A DNA stretch of 64,000 nucleotides from an uncultured Porphyromonas sp. (GCF_905372525.1 NZ_CAJPPN010000004.1:14727-78726), one strand, 5' to 3'. Counted from the first letter of the stretch, positions 17,941 to 26,807 are shown. Notes: generated by a model not told the origin, from the sequence alone. Translations and numbers: made by a program.

Positions 17941-19755
17941 ATGTATACACGACTATTTTATTCTCGACTTATGTACCTTCTCTTAGCTCTCAGCTGCATC
18001 CCCCTTGGGTGCAAGCATCAAGAGCCCAACAATGGTACAAAGCACGAGGATCCCCACACCTACAGCCCCCGAGAGCGATCGGTCGACTCCGTCCTCGCCC
18101 TCGGAGGAGAGCTCTATCAAGGAGAGCTACTGCCCTTCCGACCGATCGAGCGATGCACCGATGACCTAGAGGGAGGTCGGCCTATCATCTGCCACAAGAA
18201 GGCAGGAAGTCCAGATGTCCTCACCGAAGGATACTACAAGCAGGTCACCCGGAGATTCAACTACGATGGTTATTGCCTCCACAATGACTACACCGCTACA
18301 CTGAGCCCAGCCATAGTATGGCCAGGTAATCTCATCTACACAAACTCTCTAACAACAAACCAACTCCAAGATCTCCCCGAACTCAATCCGTACCGTGCTC
18401 CGGGGCGTATTACCCTGGCCGTCGTCAACGGGGATAAAGATCTGAGTCGTACCCTAACAGACTATAGCTACTCAGAGGTCATCAAGCAGATCAACGATCT
18501 CATCGGATCACGTCGAGAGGAATTCCCTGCTGACCTCACCTACAGCATCCACACAGTACGTACTCTGGCTGAAGCCTCCTATCACTTACGCATCCCCGAG
18601 GATCAGCTAAAGCACGACGACCGGTATCGGGCATTCAAGGATATCTCTTGGCAAAAGAATACCTTCAAAGCTGTCATCAACTTCTCCCAAAACTTCTTCA
18701 CACTCATCCATAACACCCCTGAGGGTGGCGCTCGCCTCTTCAACGAGCGTATGACGGCCGATGTCCTGAAGAAATATGTGAAGAAGGGATCCTCCCTATC
18801 CTATCTCTCTAGTGTGACCTACGGCCGACGCTTCATGGCCGTCATAGAAGAGACCCAGCGCACCTATAAGCAGCCAGAGCATCTCGCTCAGGCTATCGAA
18901 CATGCTCTACCCCGAGGTAAGGCCGGGGGAGGTAGTTCCAGCTCTACCCCCACCCAGCCCCTACGTAACGTGAAGATCTACCTCTACCTCGTAGGAGGAA
19001 AGGACATCTTCACCACAGAGGTGAGCTCCATCCCAACACTCCAAGAACTAAACGAATTCTTAATCGCTACAGCAAAAGGAAAGAACACACGCTATGCTGT
19101 CCCCGTCTCTTGCACTGCGAAGTACCTCCATGGTAGTATGAAGGTAGTCTCTATCCCTAGGCGAATTCAGAGCTCATACTCATTCACAGACTATGTCCCC
19201 TATGAGGATAATAACAAGATCACACTCTCTGGACTACGACTAGTGGTGCACGCAATAGACAAGTCTCCCGCAGCAGGGAACTTTCCGTACTTCCACGAAT
19301 GGAGCTGCCAGATCGGGCAAGTAGGCCTAGCCTATAGTCTGGATGGAGTGAACGAGACCCGTACCATCATACACTCGGGGGCTAAGCTCTCCGACCCCAG
19401 AGACGACCTATCCATCTCCATCCCGAACCAGACGCTGCCCAAGTTCGGAGTTGCTCCGAAGGGCTACATCAGGCTTGACTTCCAAGGACAATACACTGTA
19501 TCTCGCAAGACGGGGAAAAACTTCCCCATCGGGACAAAGTATACGAAACCCACGACGCGGAGCTTCTATCGATGCCTATTCCTAAGGTATGATACACGAA
19601 GTCACAAGTGGTACACCGATCCTGACCAGATCGTCGAGGGGGATGTACCCTTCCACTCACTCTACCAGTTCCTCGCTGAGCAGTATGGACGTGTGGAGAT
19701 CAGGCTCCATTACCATGCTAGCTCAGAGGGCACAGGCGCACTCCAGCGTGACTAG
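17941..19755 (+). CDS. Thiol-activated-cytolysin-like lipoprotein (first of pair)
   Basis: A 604-residue lipoprotein (lipobox IPLGC, Cys at residue 24). From about residue 120 it follows the order of cholesterol-dependent cytolysin motifs: SPAIVWPGNLIY (compare the YPGALL region), a segment FKAVINFSQNFFTLIH (compare KQIFYTVS), LSYLSSVTYGRRFMAVIEE near residue 285 (compare VSNVAYGR), a helix, then YLYLVGG (compare VVLGGDA) and YAVPVSCTAKYLHGS (compare YPISYTSVFLKD). A Gly/Ser insertion (GKAGGGSSSS, about residue 325) lies where the first membrane hairpin helices would be. The cholesterol-binding undecapeptide ECTGLAWEWWR is absent, so cholesterol is unlikely to be the receptor. It forms an operon with a second family member 41 bases downstream. 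The assignment rests on motif order read by eye; a pore-forming role is inferred. Confidence 0.78.
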   Translation: MYTRLFYSRLMYLLLALSCIPLGCKHQEPNNGTKHEDPHTYSPRERSVDSVLALGGELYQGELLPFRPIERCTDDLEGGRPIICHKKAGSPDVLTEGYYKQVTRRFNYDGYCLHNDYTATLSPAIVWPGNLIYTNSLTTNQLQDLPELNPYRAPGRITLAVVNGDKDLSRTLTDYSYSEVIKQINDLIGSRREEFPADLTYSIHTVRTLAEASYHLRIPEDQLKHDDRYRAFKDISWQKNTFKAVINFSQNFFTLIHNTPEGGARLFNERMTADVLKKYVKKGSSLSYLSSVTYGRRFMAVIEETQRTYKQPEHLAQAIEHALPRGKAGGGSSSSTPTQPLRNVKIYLYLVGGKDIFTTEVSSIPTLQELNEFLIATAKGKNTRYAVPVSCTAKYLHGSMKVVSIPRRIQSSYSFTDYVPYEDNNKITLSGLRLVVHAIDKSPAAGNFPYFHEWSCQIGQVGLAYSLDGVNETRTIIHSGAKLSDPRDDLSISIPNQTLPKFGVAPKGYIRLDFQGQYTVSRKTGKNFPIGTKYTKPTTRSFYRCLFLRYDTRSHKWYTDPDQIVEGDVPFHSLYQFLAEQYGRVEIRLHYHASSEGTGALQRD

Positions 19756-19796
19756 CCCCTTCTCATCTCACTAACACCCCAAAACAACCCACTATT

Positions 19797-21599
19797 ATGA
19801 CACCACTATATCGCTCCACCATCGCTCTCCTGGGACTTTGCCTCCTAGGCTTCTCCTGTAAGAAAGACATCCCTGGAGGCGGGGGGAAGAATCCAGACGA
19901 GCCACAGAACATCCGTGAGGTAGCCAGCCTCATCGAGTCGGCAGGCCGCCTCCCCCAAGCTCCACGAGCCAAACTCGAACTCGTCCAGGCCAAGGAGTCT
20001 GCAAGATCCTACGCTGGGATAAGGAAGCTCGACTACTCTGATCTCGCCCAAGAGTCAGATAAGATCACCACGGAGCAGCAATACGACTATATCGGTACCT
20101 CCGATGAGTTTGCCCTCCTTGACCCCTGGGCAACGATTACGTGGCCAGGGTGTCTCATCCAGGGAGGATCACTGCGGGGAAACAATATCCCCACCGCTAT
20201 CCCGCTCTACACCAAGCGCAAATCTGGGCGCATCCTCCTACAGATCGTCTCTGGAGCTGACCCTAGGCTCACAGGAGAGAACAAAGAGGGAGCCTGGGCT
20301 GAGGATGTAGAGGTAATGAACGAGGGCAATGTGCTCCAGGCTCAGAACAACCTCATCCGCCGCTGGCGAGAAAGTGGAGTGCCTGCCAGCACCTCCTATA
20401 AGCTAGAGGTCGTACACAGCCTCAAGGAGATAGCTATCGCCGCCGGGCTGGACATCAATAAGTCGTTCCTCAAGCTCAACGCGGCCTTCGGGTCACAGTT
20501 CAGCGAGGAAAAGCGCTATGTCCTCGTGAAGCTCTATCAGCGCTTCTATACGCTGAGCTATCAGGATCCTGAGGGCTTCACAGGGGTCTTCAAGGACAAT
20601 ATCCAGCGGAGCGACCTCGCCCCATATACAGGCCCAGGGAACCCGATCTGCTATGTCTCCTCCGTCTCCTATGGCCGTATTTACTACCTACTCTATGAGA
20701 GTGACTACGCCGAGGATCAGCTCATGGCCTCCCTCAATGCCACCTTCTCCTCCATCAGTATCTCAGCCAGCACCCGCCGTAGCGAGATCGTCTCTAAGTG
20801 TCGGGTGCACATGATCCAGAGAGGTGGGGATGCAGAGGCTGGCCTCAAGGGTGCTTTGGATCCCCAGCGCGTAGCCGACTTCATCGAGAAGGGAGCTATC
20901 CCCTCGCCACAGAATGTCGGGGCTCCGATCGCCTTCACCATCAAGCACCTCTACGATGCAAGCCCGGTACAGATGACGACGACGACAAACTTCTCCTATA
21001 GAAAGACGCAGTTCGTCCCCAAGTCTAAGACCAATGCGGTCACCGTACTTCTACGTAACATTACGATCACACCTACAGTGAATAGGAAATGGACGGTCTC
21101 GAACCTTGCATATGTCAAGCTAAAGAAGGCCATTGCAGTCTTCTCCGGGAAGATTAAGCCCAAGAGTCGTCCTGCTGAGGAGTACAAGATCCTAGCTCCT
21201 GATGAGTTAATAGACAAAGCTTTTGCCCTACGAGGACCTATCTTCATCAATACCTACCAGGGTGGAGCCGTCCGCTGCGGCTTCGATGAGGAGGATCGCT
21301 ACGATCGTGTCGTCCTGCGTGTCCTGCTAGAGGTACGACCAGAGACTTTCCATAATGGGGTCATCTGGGGGATCTTTGGGGATCGAAAAGGAGAGGGTCC
21401 GACCAATATCGAGTTCGTCCAAGAATTTGAGTACGAAAAGGGGGGCTGGCATGCTCTTCCCCCAACGAGATACTTCACCTCCGACGACTTCAATACGCTA
21501 CACACCAATATGGACATTGAGAAGATCGGCTTCGATATCGACGTGAACTACTCCTTCTACGTCGATAACATCCGAGCTGTCCCCGCTAAGAGGAAGTAG
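19797..21599 (+). CDS. Thiol-activated-cytolysin-like lipoprotein (second of pair)
   Basis: A 600-residue lipoprotein (lipobox LGFSC, Cys at residue 21). It resembles cholesterol-dependent cytolysins more closely than its neighbour does: LLDPWATITWPGCLIQGGSL near residues 107-126, KRYVLVKLYQRFYTLSY, CYVSSVSYGRIYYLLYE near 285, a Ser/Thr-rich amphipathic segment (SLNATFSSISISASTRR), the RGGDAEAG motif near 341, and VGAPIAFTIKHLYDAS, all in canonical order. No undecapeptide is present; the C-terminal 180 residues differ from the classical membrane-binding domain 4. Paired long and short CDC-like proteins are known in Bacteroidota, some killing competing bacteria; here both partners are about 600 residues and both are lipidated. 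The gene sits 41 bases after the first and is followed by hairpins and a third lipoprotein gene. Confidence 0.83.
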   Translation: MTPLYRSTIALLGLCLLGFSCKKDIPGGGGKNPDEPQNIREVASLIESAGRLPQAPRAKLELVQAKESARSYAGIRKLDYSDLAQESDKITTEQQYDYIGTSDEFALLDPWATITWPGCLIQGGSLRGNNIPTAIPLYTKRKSGRILLQIVSGADPRLTGENKEGAWAEDVEVMNEGNVLQAQNNLIRRWRESGVPASTSYKLEVVHSLKEIAIAAGLDINKSFLKLNAAFGSQFSEEKRYVLVKLYQRFYTLSYQDPEGFTGVFKDNIQRSDLAPYTGPGNPICYVSSVSYGRIYYLLYESDYAEDQLMASLNATFSSISISASTRRSEIVSKCRVHMIQRGGDAEAGLKGALDPQRVADFIEKGAIPSPQNVGAPIAFTIKHLYDASPVQMTTTTNFSYRKTQFVPKSKTNAVTVLLRNITITPTVNRKWTVSNLAYVKLKKAIAVFSGKIKPKSRPAEEYKILAPDELIDKAFALRGPIFINTYQGGAVRCGFDEEDRYDRVVLRVLLEVRPETFHNGVIWGIFGDRKGEGPTNIEFVQEFEYEKGGWHALPPTRYFTSDDFNTLHTNMDIEKIGFDIDVNYSFYVDNIRAVPAKRK

Positions 21600-21611
21600 C
21601 CTACCGACTCG

Positions 21612-21652
21612 CCTAGAGCCTCCCCTCAAAAAGGCACCCCTAGGGCTCTAGG
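21612..21652. terminator. Stem-loop after the second cytolysin-like gene
   Basis: A 9-bp inverted repeat (arms 21612-21620 and 21644-21652) with an A-rich loop; it may attenuate transcription into the third lipoprotein gene. Confidence 0.4.
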
Positions 21653-21663
21653 AGACGCATCTG

Positions 21664-21700
21664 AGAGAGGGGGTAGGAGACCTCACTCCGCCCCCTCTCT
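21664..21700. terminator. G/C-rich stem-loop upstream of the third lipoprotein gene
   Basis: A 10-bp inverted repeat (arms 21664-21673 and 21691-21700), the second hairpin in this gap. It ends 32 bases before the next start codon and has no T tract, so it could equally be an mRNA processing or stability element. Confidence 0.4.
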
Positions 21701-21732
21701 ACTACTAGATAAAGCAAAGACTAGAGACCATC

Positions 21733-22704
21733 ATGAAGACAAGAGCATATATCTCCCTATCACTCCTCCTCAGCCTAGGGCTCTGCCTCTGTGCCTGCTC
21801 GAGGAAGGAGCCCCCTAGCCCTCCTCAGCCCCCTGAGCCGGGGAAGGAGGAGCCCAAGAAACCCGACAACCCCGTCCCCAAGCCTCCAAGCAAACAACAG
21901 GTACATACCCTCACAATCGAGGGATATAGTCAGCCTCCAAGCCGAGGTTCACTCTCGGCGACCTTCTCCCCTGATGGTCTACTCCTAAGCTACACGATCG
22001 AGGTGAGAGATAGCAATGGCCGACCAAAACCCGATAAGAGCTCCTCGAAGGTGTATAATCACGTAGGGGACATCATCCAGTGGTCTGGTCGAGCGTACAC
22101 AGACTTTGGCTCATGCGACGTCGTCTCATATGACTACGACTATAGCCTCTCAACCAAGGGGCACGTGATACGAGAGACCGAAGCCGATATCGTGCGCGGC
22201 GCGCATCATACGAACATCTACACCTGGAGAGGATCCCAGATACAACGGATCGATCATATCCTGACGAATGAGCAACGAGCCCGCCAATGGATCATCTATG
22301 AGTACAGTGGCAAGGATGTCATCACGAAGCTCTATGAAGAGACCTCTCCACGCCCTGTCTGGACGAGGAGGAGCAGGTATGACGAGGAGCACCGCCTCCT
22401 CAGCCGCATCACCGACCATACACCACCCCCGAAGCATAGTCCCTATGAGCAGGTCGGTGCCCCACATGCCGAGGAGCAGTATGGCTATGATGAGACGATC
22501 CTCTCCCTCATCGACCCCATCTACTCCAAGACGCTCTTCCGGCACGACATGATCGGGCACTACGAGGAGCTTGAGGTACGCTATACCAATAAGGCCTTCG
22601 ACCCTCATGGGAACCCTACCCTGCGCACCTGCACTCGGACAGATCTCAGGAACAAGGTCAAGCAAGAGTGGGATCAAGTGATCACCTACACCTACTACGA
22701 CTAG
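21733..22704 (+). CDS. Lipoprotein of unknown function, third gene of cytolysin-like operon
   Basis: A 323-residue lipoprotein: MKTRAYISLSLLLSLGLCL leads to a CLCAC lipobox (Cys at residue 22), followed by a Pro/Lys/Glu-rich linker of about 30 residues that would hold the folded part away from the membrane. The body has repeated Tyr-Asp pairs (VSYDYDYS, YGYDETI, SRYDEEHRLLSR), reminiscent of YD-type or DUF4595-like beta repeats seen in Bacteroidota lipoproteins, but I cannot assign a family. It lies 133 bases after the second cytolysin-like gene on the same strand. In antibacterial pore-former operons a third gene often protects the producer, so an immunity role is a reasonable hypothesis, not a demonstrated one. 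Confidence 0.72.
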   Translation: MKTRAYISLSLLLSLGLCLCACSRKEPPSPPQPPEPGKEEPKKPDNPVPKPPSKQQVHTLTIEGYSQPPSRGSLSATFSPDGLLLSYTIEVRDSNGRPKPDKSSSKVYNHVGDIIQWSGRAYTDFGSCDVVSYDYDYSLSTKGHVIRETEADIVRGAHHTNIYTWRGSQIQRIDHILTNEQRARQWIIYEYSGKDVITKLYEETSPRPVWTRRSRYDEEHRLLSRITDHTPPPKHSPYEQVGAPHAEEQYGYDETILSLIDPIYSKTLFRHDMIGHYEELEVRYTNKAFDPHGNPTLRTCTRTDLRNKVKQEWDQVITYTYYD

Positions 22705-22781
22705 TCTAGCCCCTCAGATGATCCTATACCATCCTCTGAAAATCATCGTCGGTGGGGATGGGGGGCACAGATTGAGAAGGA

Positions 22782-22830
22782 TAGAGAGCGGCCATACGAC
22801 CTCGGACGAGGTTCGTATGTCCGCTCTCTA
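22782..22830. terminator. Imperfect hairpin terminator of the cytolysin-like operon
   Basis: Arms 22782-22803 and 22808-22830 pair over about 21 positions with one mismatch and one bulged T, with a short loop, about 80 bases after the last gene. No T tract follows. Confidence 0.5.
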
Positions 22831-23226
22831 CGCTCTTACTGCGGAGGTTCCTCCAGATGCTCAGAGTTGTATTCTGGAGTTCTCTGGCTGAGTCCGTGCC
22901 TCTATACTATGCCCAAAGCTAAGTCCATGTGCTGAGTCCGTATACTTATGCATGGGCGTACCCAACGCCAGCTCCATCCAACCTAGATAGACAAGCTCCC
23001 ATCTAATCTAATAATCAGGTAGAGGGGCTCACCGGGGATACTCTACCTAGTACATAGACCTACGAGGTCCAGACAGAGTACCTCTCCCCCACGAGCTCTG
23101 CCGTATGAGCCTATACCTATACTTATCTTTTACCTCTTCCCCAAGCCTCAGCGCCTCCCCCTCCACGTGGCTCCCCGTCCTCGCCCGAGGGTGAGGGTGA
23201 GGGACTCCCCCCAACGGCTATACTCT

Positions 23227-23542
23227 CGGGTCTGAGGCATCGATATTATTTCTTGTCCTCGGGAGCCTTGCCCCTCGCTCTGGGCATAGATGCGTTAGGC
23301 ACTCATCTGGAGCTCTTTCGAGAGCCCTTCGGGGAAGATACCGAGAGCGATGTTGTGTACACGCGTGTATACTGTAGTGTACACGTGGGTATACAACAGT
23401 GTACACGCGTGTACACTTTCCCCCTCTAGGTAATGGGTACTAGCTCGGTAGCTCTACGCCTAGGGGGTAGGTATTGCTATCTCGGGGGTAGGCTCCTCGG
23501 CGACTTTGCCCTCGGACTCTAGGGACTCCATGCCTCAGCCCA
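23227..23542 (-). mobile_element. MITE-like element, decayed inverted copy (copy C)
   Basis: Read on the minus strand, this stretch aligns with the two intact elements at 31827 and 54256: the motif GAGGGCAAAGTCGCCGAGGA near the start, the triple palindrome array at 23355-23416 (three 18-mers, 4-base spacers), and CGCTCTCGGTAT after it. Terminal repeats are degraded (gggtctgaggcatcga on the left, tccatgcctcagccc on the right) and no flanking direct repeat is visible. It is about 316 bp, shorter than the intact copies. Confidence 0.75.
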
Positions 23543-23586
23543 AGGGAATATGCCGTGGGACGCTGTCTGGTCAAGCAATTTCTTTA

Positions 23587-23594
23587 TACCTTTG
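23587..23594 (+). promoter_or_regulatory. -7 promoter element for the DUF6242 gene
   Basis: TACCTTTG, an exact TAnnTTTG match, about 198 bases before the start codon, giving a long 5' leader. Confidence 0.55.
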
Positions 23595-23632
23595 TGCCCT
23601 AGTTAGATTAGGCTTGTTGTGATCCGATCTAG

Positions 23633-23674
23633 CGTCCCGAGTGCCTCCCATCAGGTAGGTCGGGACGTGGGAGG
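23633..23674 (+). promoter_or_regulatory. Structured 5' leader, two interleaved perfect stems
   Basis: Stem 1 pairs 23633-23640 with 23660-23667 (8 bp). Stem 2 pairs 23644-23650 with 23668-23674 (7 bp). The stems interleave, so they form a pseudoknot-like or mutually constrained structure in the leader of the DUF6242 mRNA. It matches no riboswitch I know. Confidence 0.4.
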
Positions 23675-23791
23675 GAGACGAGAGCCACCCGATCAACGTT
23701 AGTACATTAGGTAGCATCGTCCCCTCAGAGGGGCAGACACTGGCTACACCATTATAGACGCTGACTACATATTATATAATAGAGCAGACGC

Positions 23792-25171
23792 ATGAGACGT
23801 ATCGCACAGAGACTCATCCCTACACTTGCCCTTGGCGTGCTCGCCCTCGTGGGCTGCAAGAGCAAGAAAGCACAGCTGGAGGACATCCAGCTCTTCAACG
23901 GACAGATCCGCTCCTTCAGCCTCTCCTCGGAGGACAAGGATGCTAAGGCCGCCCTCGAGCGTGTCGTCTTCTCGATCCGCCATCAGGAGCCGGGCTTGAT
24001 CACCAACCCCGACCCCCTACCCTACGCCCAGCCCCTCAAGAAGGTGACGCTGAGCATCACCCCCGTAGCCACCAATGGCACGGTCGTGGAGGTCGCCCTC
24101 GGCACTCAGGGTAGCTTCGAGGAGTGGAAGAAGGGTAAGGTCTATGACCTGAGTAACGGAGTCTCCGACATCATGGTGCGCATACGCAACAAGGAGACCA
24201 ACCCCCGCCTAGGTGAGGGCAACCAGTACACCTATCGGGTACACCTGGAGAAGTATACCAACGACCCACAGACCTTCGCCTGGCAAGCCCTCTCGGGAGT
24301 CTCGGGTCTCCCCGCCGTCTCTTCAGCTCTGGCGACCCTCATCACCGTAGGCTCGCAGCGCTACTGCTACTACGTGAACCCCAGCGGGGGGAACGAAGTC
24401 CGTCTCTTCGCCGGGAGCCCTACGACCTGGGCCTCGGGGAGCCTCTCGGGTATCCCCTCGGGTGAGCGACTCACCTCCGTGGCTTCCCTCTCGGGGACGC
24501 TCTTCGCCACGACCTCTGCCCACAAGCTCTACCGCTCCTCGGGCCCAAGCTGGGACGTCGTCTCGGGGGTATCGGCTACCCGTATCCTAGGGGTACTGCC
24601 CCGAGGGGAGCGAGCCGAGCGCCTAACCCTCCTCACGCCCAAGGGAAGTGGCTATGCCTTCGCCACTTACACCCCTACAGAGGGGCTTCGTGTAGGGCAT
24701 GACGTCCCCTCGACCTTCCCCATCACGGGGGGCTATAGCTTCGCCGAAGGGGGAATCGACTACGTAGGCTCTAGGCTCTACCTCGTCGGGGGACGTACAG
24801 CAGACAACAAGGTCGTCACCAGCCAATGGATCACGACCAACGGTACGGACTGGGGGCAGGAAGCCACCGACATCAAGCTCACTACGACGCCCATCTCGGA
24901 GAGCATCGTACAGGAGGCTGGCACCAGCCGTCTCTATCGCTTCGCCACTACGAGCACGGGGCTCGTCGTCTACTTCTCCTCGGACAAGGGGGCACACTGG
25001 GAGACTGGGCGAGCTGTCGCTCTAGCTGGGCTCACGCCTAGCGACTTCGCCTCCTCCTCGATCTTTGCCTTCCAGGGGGCAGAGGCGAAGAAGATCTACC
25101 TCATCCGTACCACCTCGGCAGGCGTCTCCACGCTCTACGAGGGGACGATCCGCAGAGAGGAGCACCACTAG
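23792..25171 (+). CDS. DUF6242-type lipoprotein
   Basis: A 459-residue lipoprotein with lipobox LVGC (Cys at residue 22). The N-terminal 150 residues form a beta-sandwich-like region (VTLSITPVATNGTVVEVALG), as in the DUF6242 N-domain of Bacteroidota proteins. The C-terminal 300 residues are a Kelch/galactose-oxidase-like beta-propeller with repeated blades ending in G-x-LFATTS, RLYLVGGRT and QWITTNGTDW. It lies just upstream of the DUF6089-uppS-bamA cluster, with 45 bases to the next gene, and has its own promoter and a roughly 190-base leader. The function is unknown; a surface-exposed or periplasmic scaffold is plausible. Confidence 0.75.
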   Translation: MRRIAQRLIPTLALGVLALVGCKSKKAQLEDIQLFNGQIRSFSLSSEDKDAKAALERVVFSIRHQEPGLITNPDPLPYAQPLKKVTLSITPVATNGTVVEVALGTQGSFEEWKKGKVYDLSNGVSDIMVRIRNKETNPRLGEGNQYTYRVHLEKYTNDPQTFAWQALSGVSGLPAVSSALATLITVGSQRYCYYVNPSGGNEVRLFAGSPTTWASGSLSGIPSGERLTSVASLSGTLFATTSAHKLYRSSGPSWDVVSGVSATRILGVLPRGERAERLTLLTPKGSGYAFATYTPTEGLRVGHDVPSTFPITGGYSFAEGGIDYVGSRLYLVGGRTADNKVVTSQWITTNGTDWGQEATDIKLTTTPISESIVQEAGTSRLYRFATTSTGLVVYFSSDKGAHWETGRAVALAGLTPSDFASSSIFAFQGAEAKKIYLIRTTSAGVSTLYEGTIRREEHH

Positions 25172-25216
25172 CCTCTACGGCGCAGATGCTCCCCACCCTC
25201 ATCCTACACTAGGCTC

Positions 25217-25918
25217 ATGCGCTCCCGCCACGAGCTACGATGGTGCGGGCTCCTAGCCCTAGGACTCATAGGGAGTCCCGAGGGGCTCTCAGCTCAGGAA
25301 TACAAGTATGAGATCGGAGTCGCCCTAGGCTCTGCCTACTATGTGGGGGAGCTCGGTGATCGGGGAGCCTTCGGCAGGCAGGGAGCGAGCCTCGCACTCA
25401 CCCTTCGCCACCCGCTAGGACTACGCTGGGCCTGGACAAGCCAACTCGGCTACCGAAGGCTAAGGGGAGCACTCTCCCCTACAAGTCGAGCCTTCCCCAC
25501 GATCGGGGGTAGAGCCTTCAGCCGAGGGATCATAGACCTCTCTCTCGGGGGCGAATATCACTTCTTCGCCTACAGCGATGGACAGCGCTACCTAGGGACA
25601 CGTTCGTGGACACCCTACCTAGGGGCTGGTCTAGGACTACTCCTTGGCAAGGGCTATCCCCGCACCCTCATCGCACCGAGCGTCTACCTCACCCTCGGGG
25701 TGAAGTATCGCCTCACTCCTCGCCTCGACCTCACGGCCAGCTGGACGCACCACCGAAGTGGTACCGACCGCCTAGAGGTCACCAGAGCAGGCACCGCCTG
25801 GATGGCGAACCCACATGGATGGGGGGAGGCAGGCATCAAGGGGCACGATAGCTACGGCTACTGGAGCCTCGGAGTCAGCTGGAGGGTAGGACGGACAAGC
25901 GGCGAAGGCTGCTACTAG
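25217..25918 (+). CDS. DUF6089-type outer membrane beta-barrel protein
   Basis: A 233-residue protein with a probable Sec signal ending at LSAQ. It begins YKYEIGVALGSAYYVGELGD and continues with alternating Gly/aromatic beta-strand patterns such as WTSQLGYRRLRG, IIDLSLGGEYHFFAY and WTPYLGAGLGLLLGKG, typical of the small eight-stranded DUF6089 porin-like family. Across Bacteroidota this gene commonly precedes the isoprenyl transferase and BamA genes, as here, which supports the call and suggests a link to envelope biogenesis. No catalytic residues are visible. The C-terminus GEGCY is unusual for a barrel, since it lacks a final aromatic strand signal. Confidence 0.82.
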   Translation: MRSRHELRWCGLLALGLIGSPEGLSAQEYKYEIGVALGSAYYVGELGDRGAFGRQGASLALTLRHPLGLRWAWTSQLGYRRLRGALSPTSRAFPTIGGRAFSRGIIDLSLGGEYHFFAYSDGQRYLGTRSWTPYLGAGLGLLLGKGYPRTLIAPSVYLTLGVKYRLTPRLDLTASWTHHRSGTDRLEVTRAGTAWMANPHGWGEAGIKGHDSYGYWSLGVSWRVGRTSGEGCY

Positions 25919-25980
25919 AGATAATAAGTATATTTGTAGAGGGTAAAACCTCGTTAGATAGTAAACAAAGCAAAGAAAGC

Positions 25981-26763
25981 GTGTCAAAGACAAGGTCTGC
26001 CACAGAGGGACTAGAGGAGCAGGAGACGACCCAGCCCTGGGTCAGAGTGCCCCGCCACGTGGCTATCATCATGGATGGCAACGGACGCTGGGCACAGCAG
26101 CGTGGGCTACCACGTGCCGAGGGACATATACGAGGGCAGGATGCCCTACGTGCTACTCTGCGTGCAGCCGCTGAGCTAGGGGTCGAGTATCTGACGGTCT
26201 ACGCCTTCAGTACCGAGAACTGGGCACGCCCCCAGCAGGAGGTAGAGGCACTCATGGAGCTCCTCGTCTCTGCGATCCACTCCGAGACCCCCGAGCTCAT
26301 GAGCCAGGGGGTACGCCTACGGGCTATCGGTGACCTCAGTCGCCTACCCGAGCGTGCCCGCCAGTCGCTCTACGAGTGCATCGAGAGGACGAAGGACAAT
26401 AGGCAGATCACCCTCGTGCTAGCGCTCAGCTATTCCTCCAGAGACGAGCTTACCCGAGCCACCCGCCGTATCGCGGGGGCTATCCACCGAGGTGAGCTCC
26501 AGGAGACAGACATCACCGAGGAGCTCATCACGAGCTACCTCGACACCGCCGACCTCCCCGACCCCGACCTACTCATACGTACGGGGGGCGAGGAGCGCAT
26601 CAGCAACTATCTCCTCTGGCAGGCTGCCTACTCCGAGCTCTTCTTCTCGCCAGTCTACTGGCCTGACTTCGACAAGGCTGCCCTAGAGGCCGCCCTAGAG
26701 GCTTATGCCTCCCGTGAGCGCCGCTTCGGCAAGACAAGTGAACAGATACAACTGGAGGACTAG
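25981..26763 (+). CDS. uppS: Isoprenyl transferase (undecaprenyl diphosphate synthase)
   Basis: A 260-residue cis-prenyltransferase that makes the C55 lipid carrier for peptidoglycan and O-antigen from farnesyl diphosphate and isopentenyl diphosphate. The key motifs are present: HVAIIMDGNGRWAQQRG with catalytic Asp near residue 32, YLTVYAFSTENWARP, LVLALSYSSRDEL and the C-terminal DLLIRTGGEERISNYLLWQ with the Glu-rich metal-binding end. The start is a GTG; the next in-frame ATG lies inside the catalytic motif and would destroy the protein, so GTG is almost certainly used. It sits 62 bases after the DUF6089 gene and 44 bases before bamA. Confidence 0.95.
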   Translation: MSKTRSATEGLEEQETTQPWVRVPRHVAIIMDGNGRWAQQRGLPRAEGHIRGQDALRATLRAAAELGVEYLTVYAFSTENWARPQQEVEALMELLVSAIHSETPELMSQGVRLRAIGDLSRLPERARQSLYECIERTKDNRQITLVLALSYSSRDELTRATRRIAGAIHRGELQETDITEELITSYLDTADLPDPDLLIRTGGEERISNYLLWQAAYSELFFSPVYWPDFDKAALEAALEAYASRERRFGKTSEQIQLED

Positions 26764-26807
26764 CCCTCGGCGACACCCCCTCCACACCTCGACGATATAA
26801 AGACTCT

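Larger units (their letters stand above)
22705..23791. other. Long intergenic region with hairpin, decayed MITE copy and leader
   Basis: About 1.1 kb without a credible gene. It holds an imperfect terminator hairpin (22782-22830), an inverted and decayed copy of the MITE-like repeat (23227-23542), a -7 promoter (23587-23594) and a structured leader before the DUF6242 gene. The stretch 22840-23220 shows nothing recognisable. Confidence 0.6.

Noticed and set aside
17941..19755. Considered MACPF/perforin (BSAP-type) instead of cytolysin-like for the first lipoprotein
   Set aside because: The MACPF signature Y/W-G-T/S-H-F/Y with its following helices is not visible, whereas cytolysin-type motifs occur in order.
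22150..22677. A 175-codon minus-strand frame opposite the third lipoprotein gene
   Set aside because: Shadow frame; the plus-strand gene has a clear lipoprotein signal.
22840..23220. Searched for a tRNA or small RNA in the long gap
   Set aside because: No cloverleaf-like pairing or T-loop GGTTCGAATC-type motif was found.
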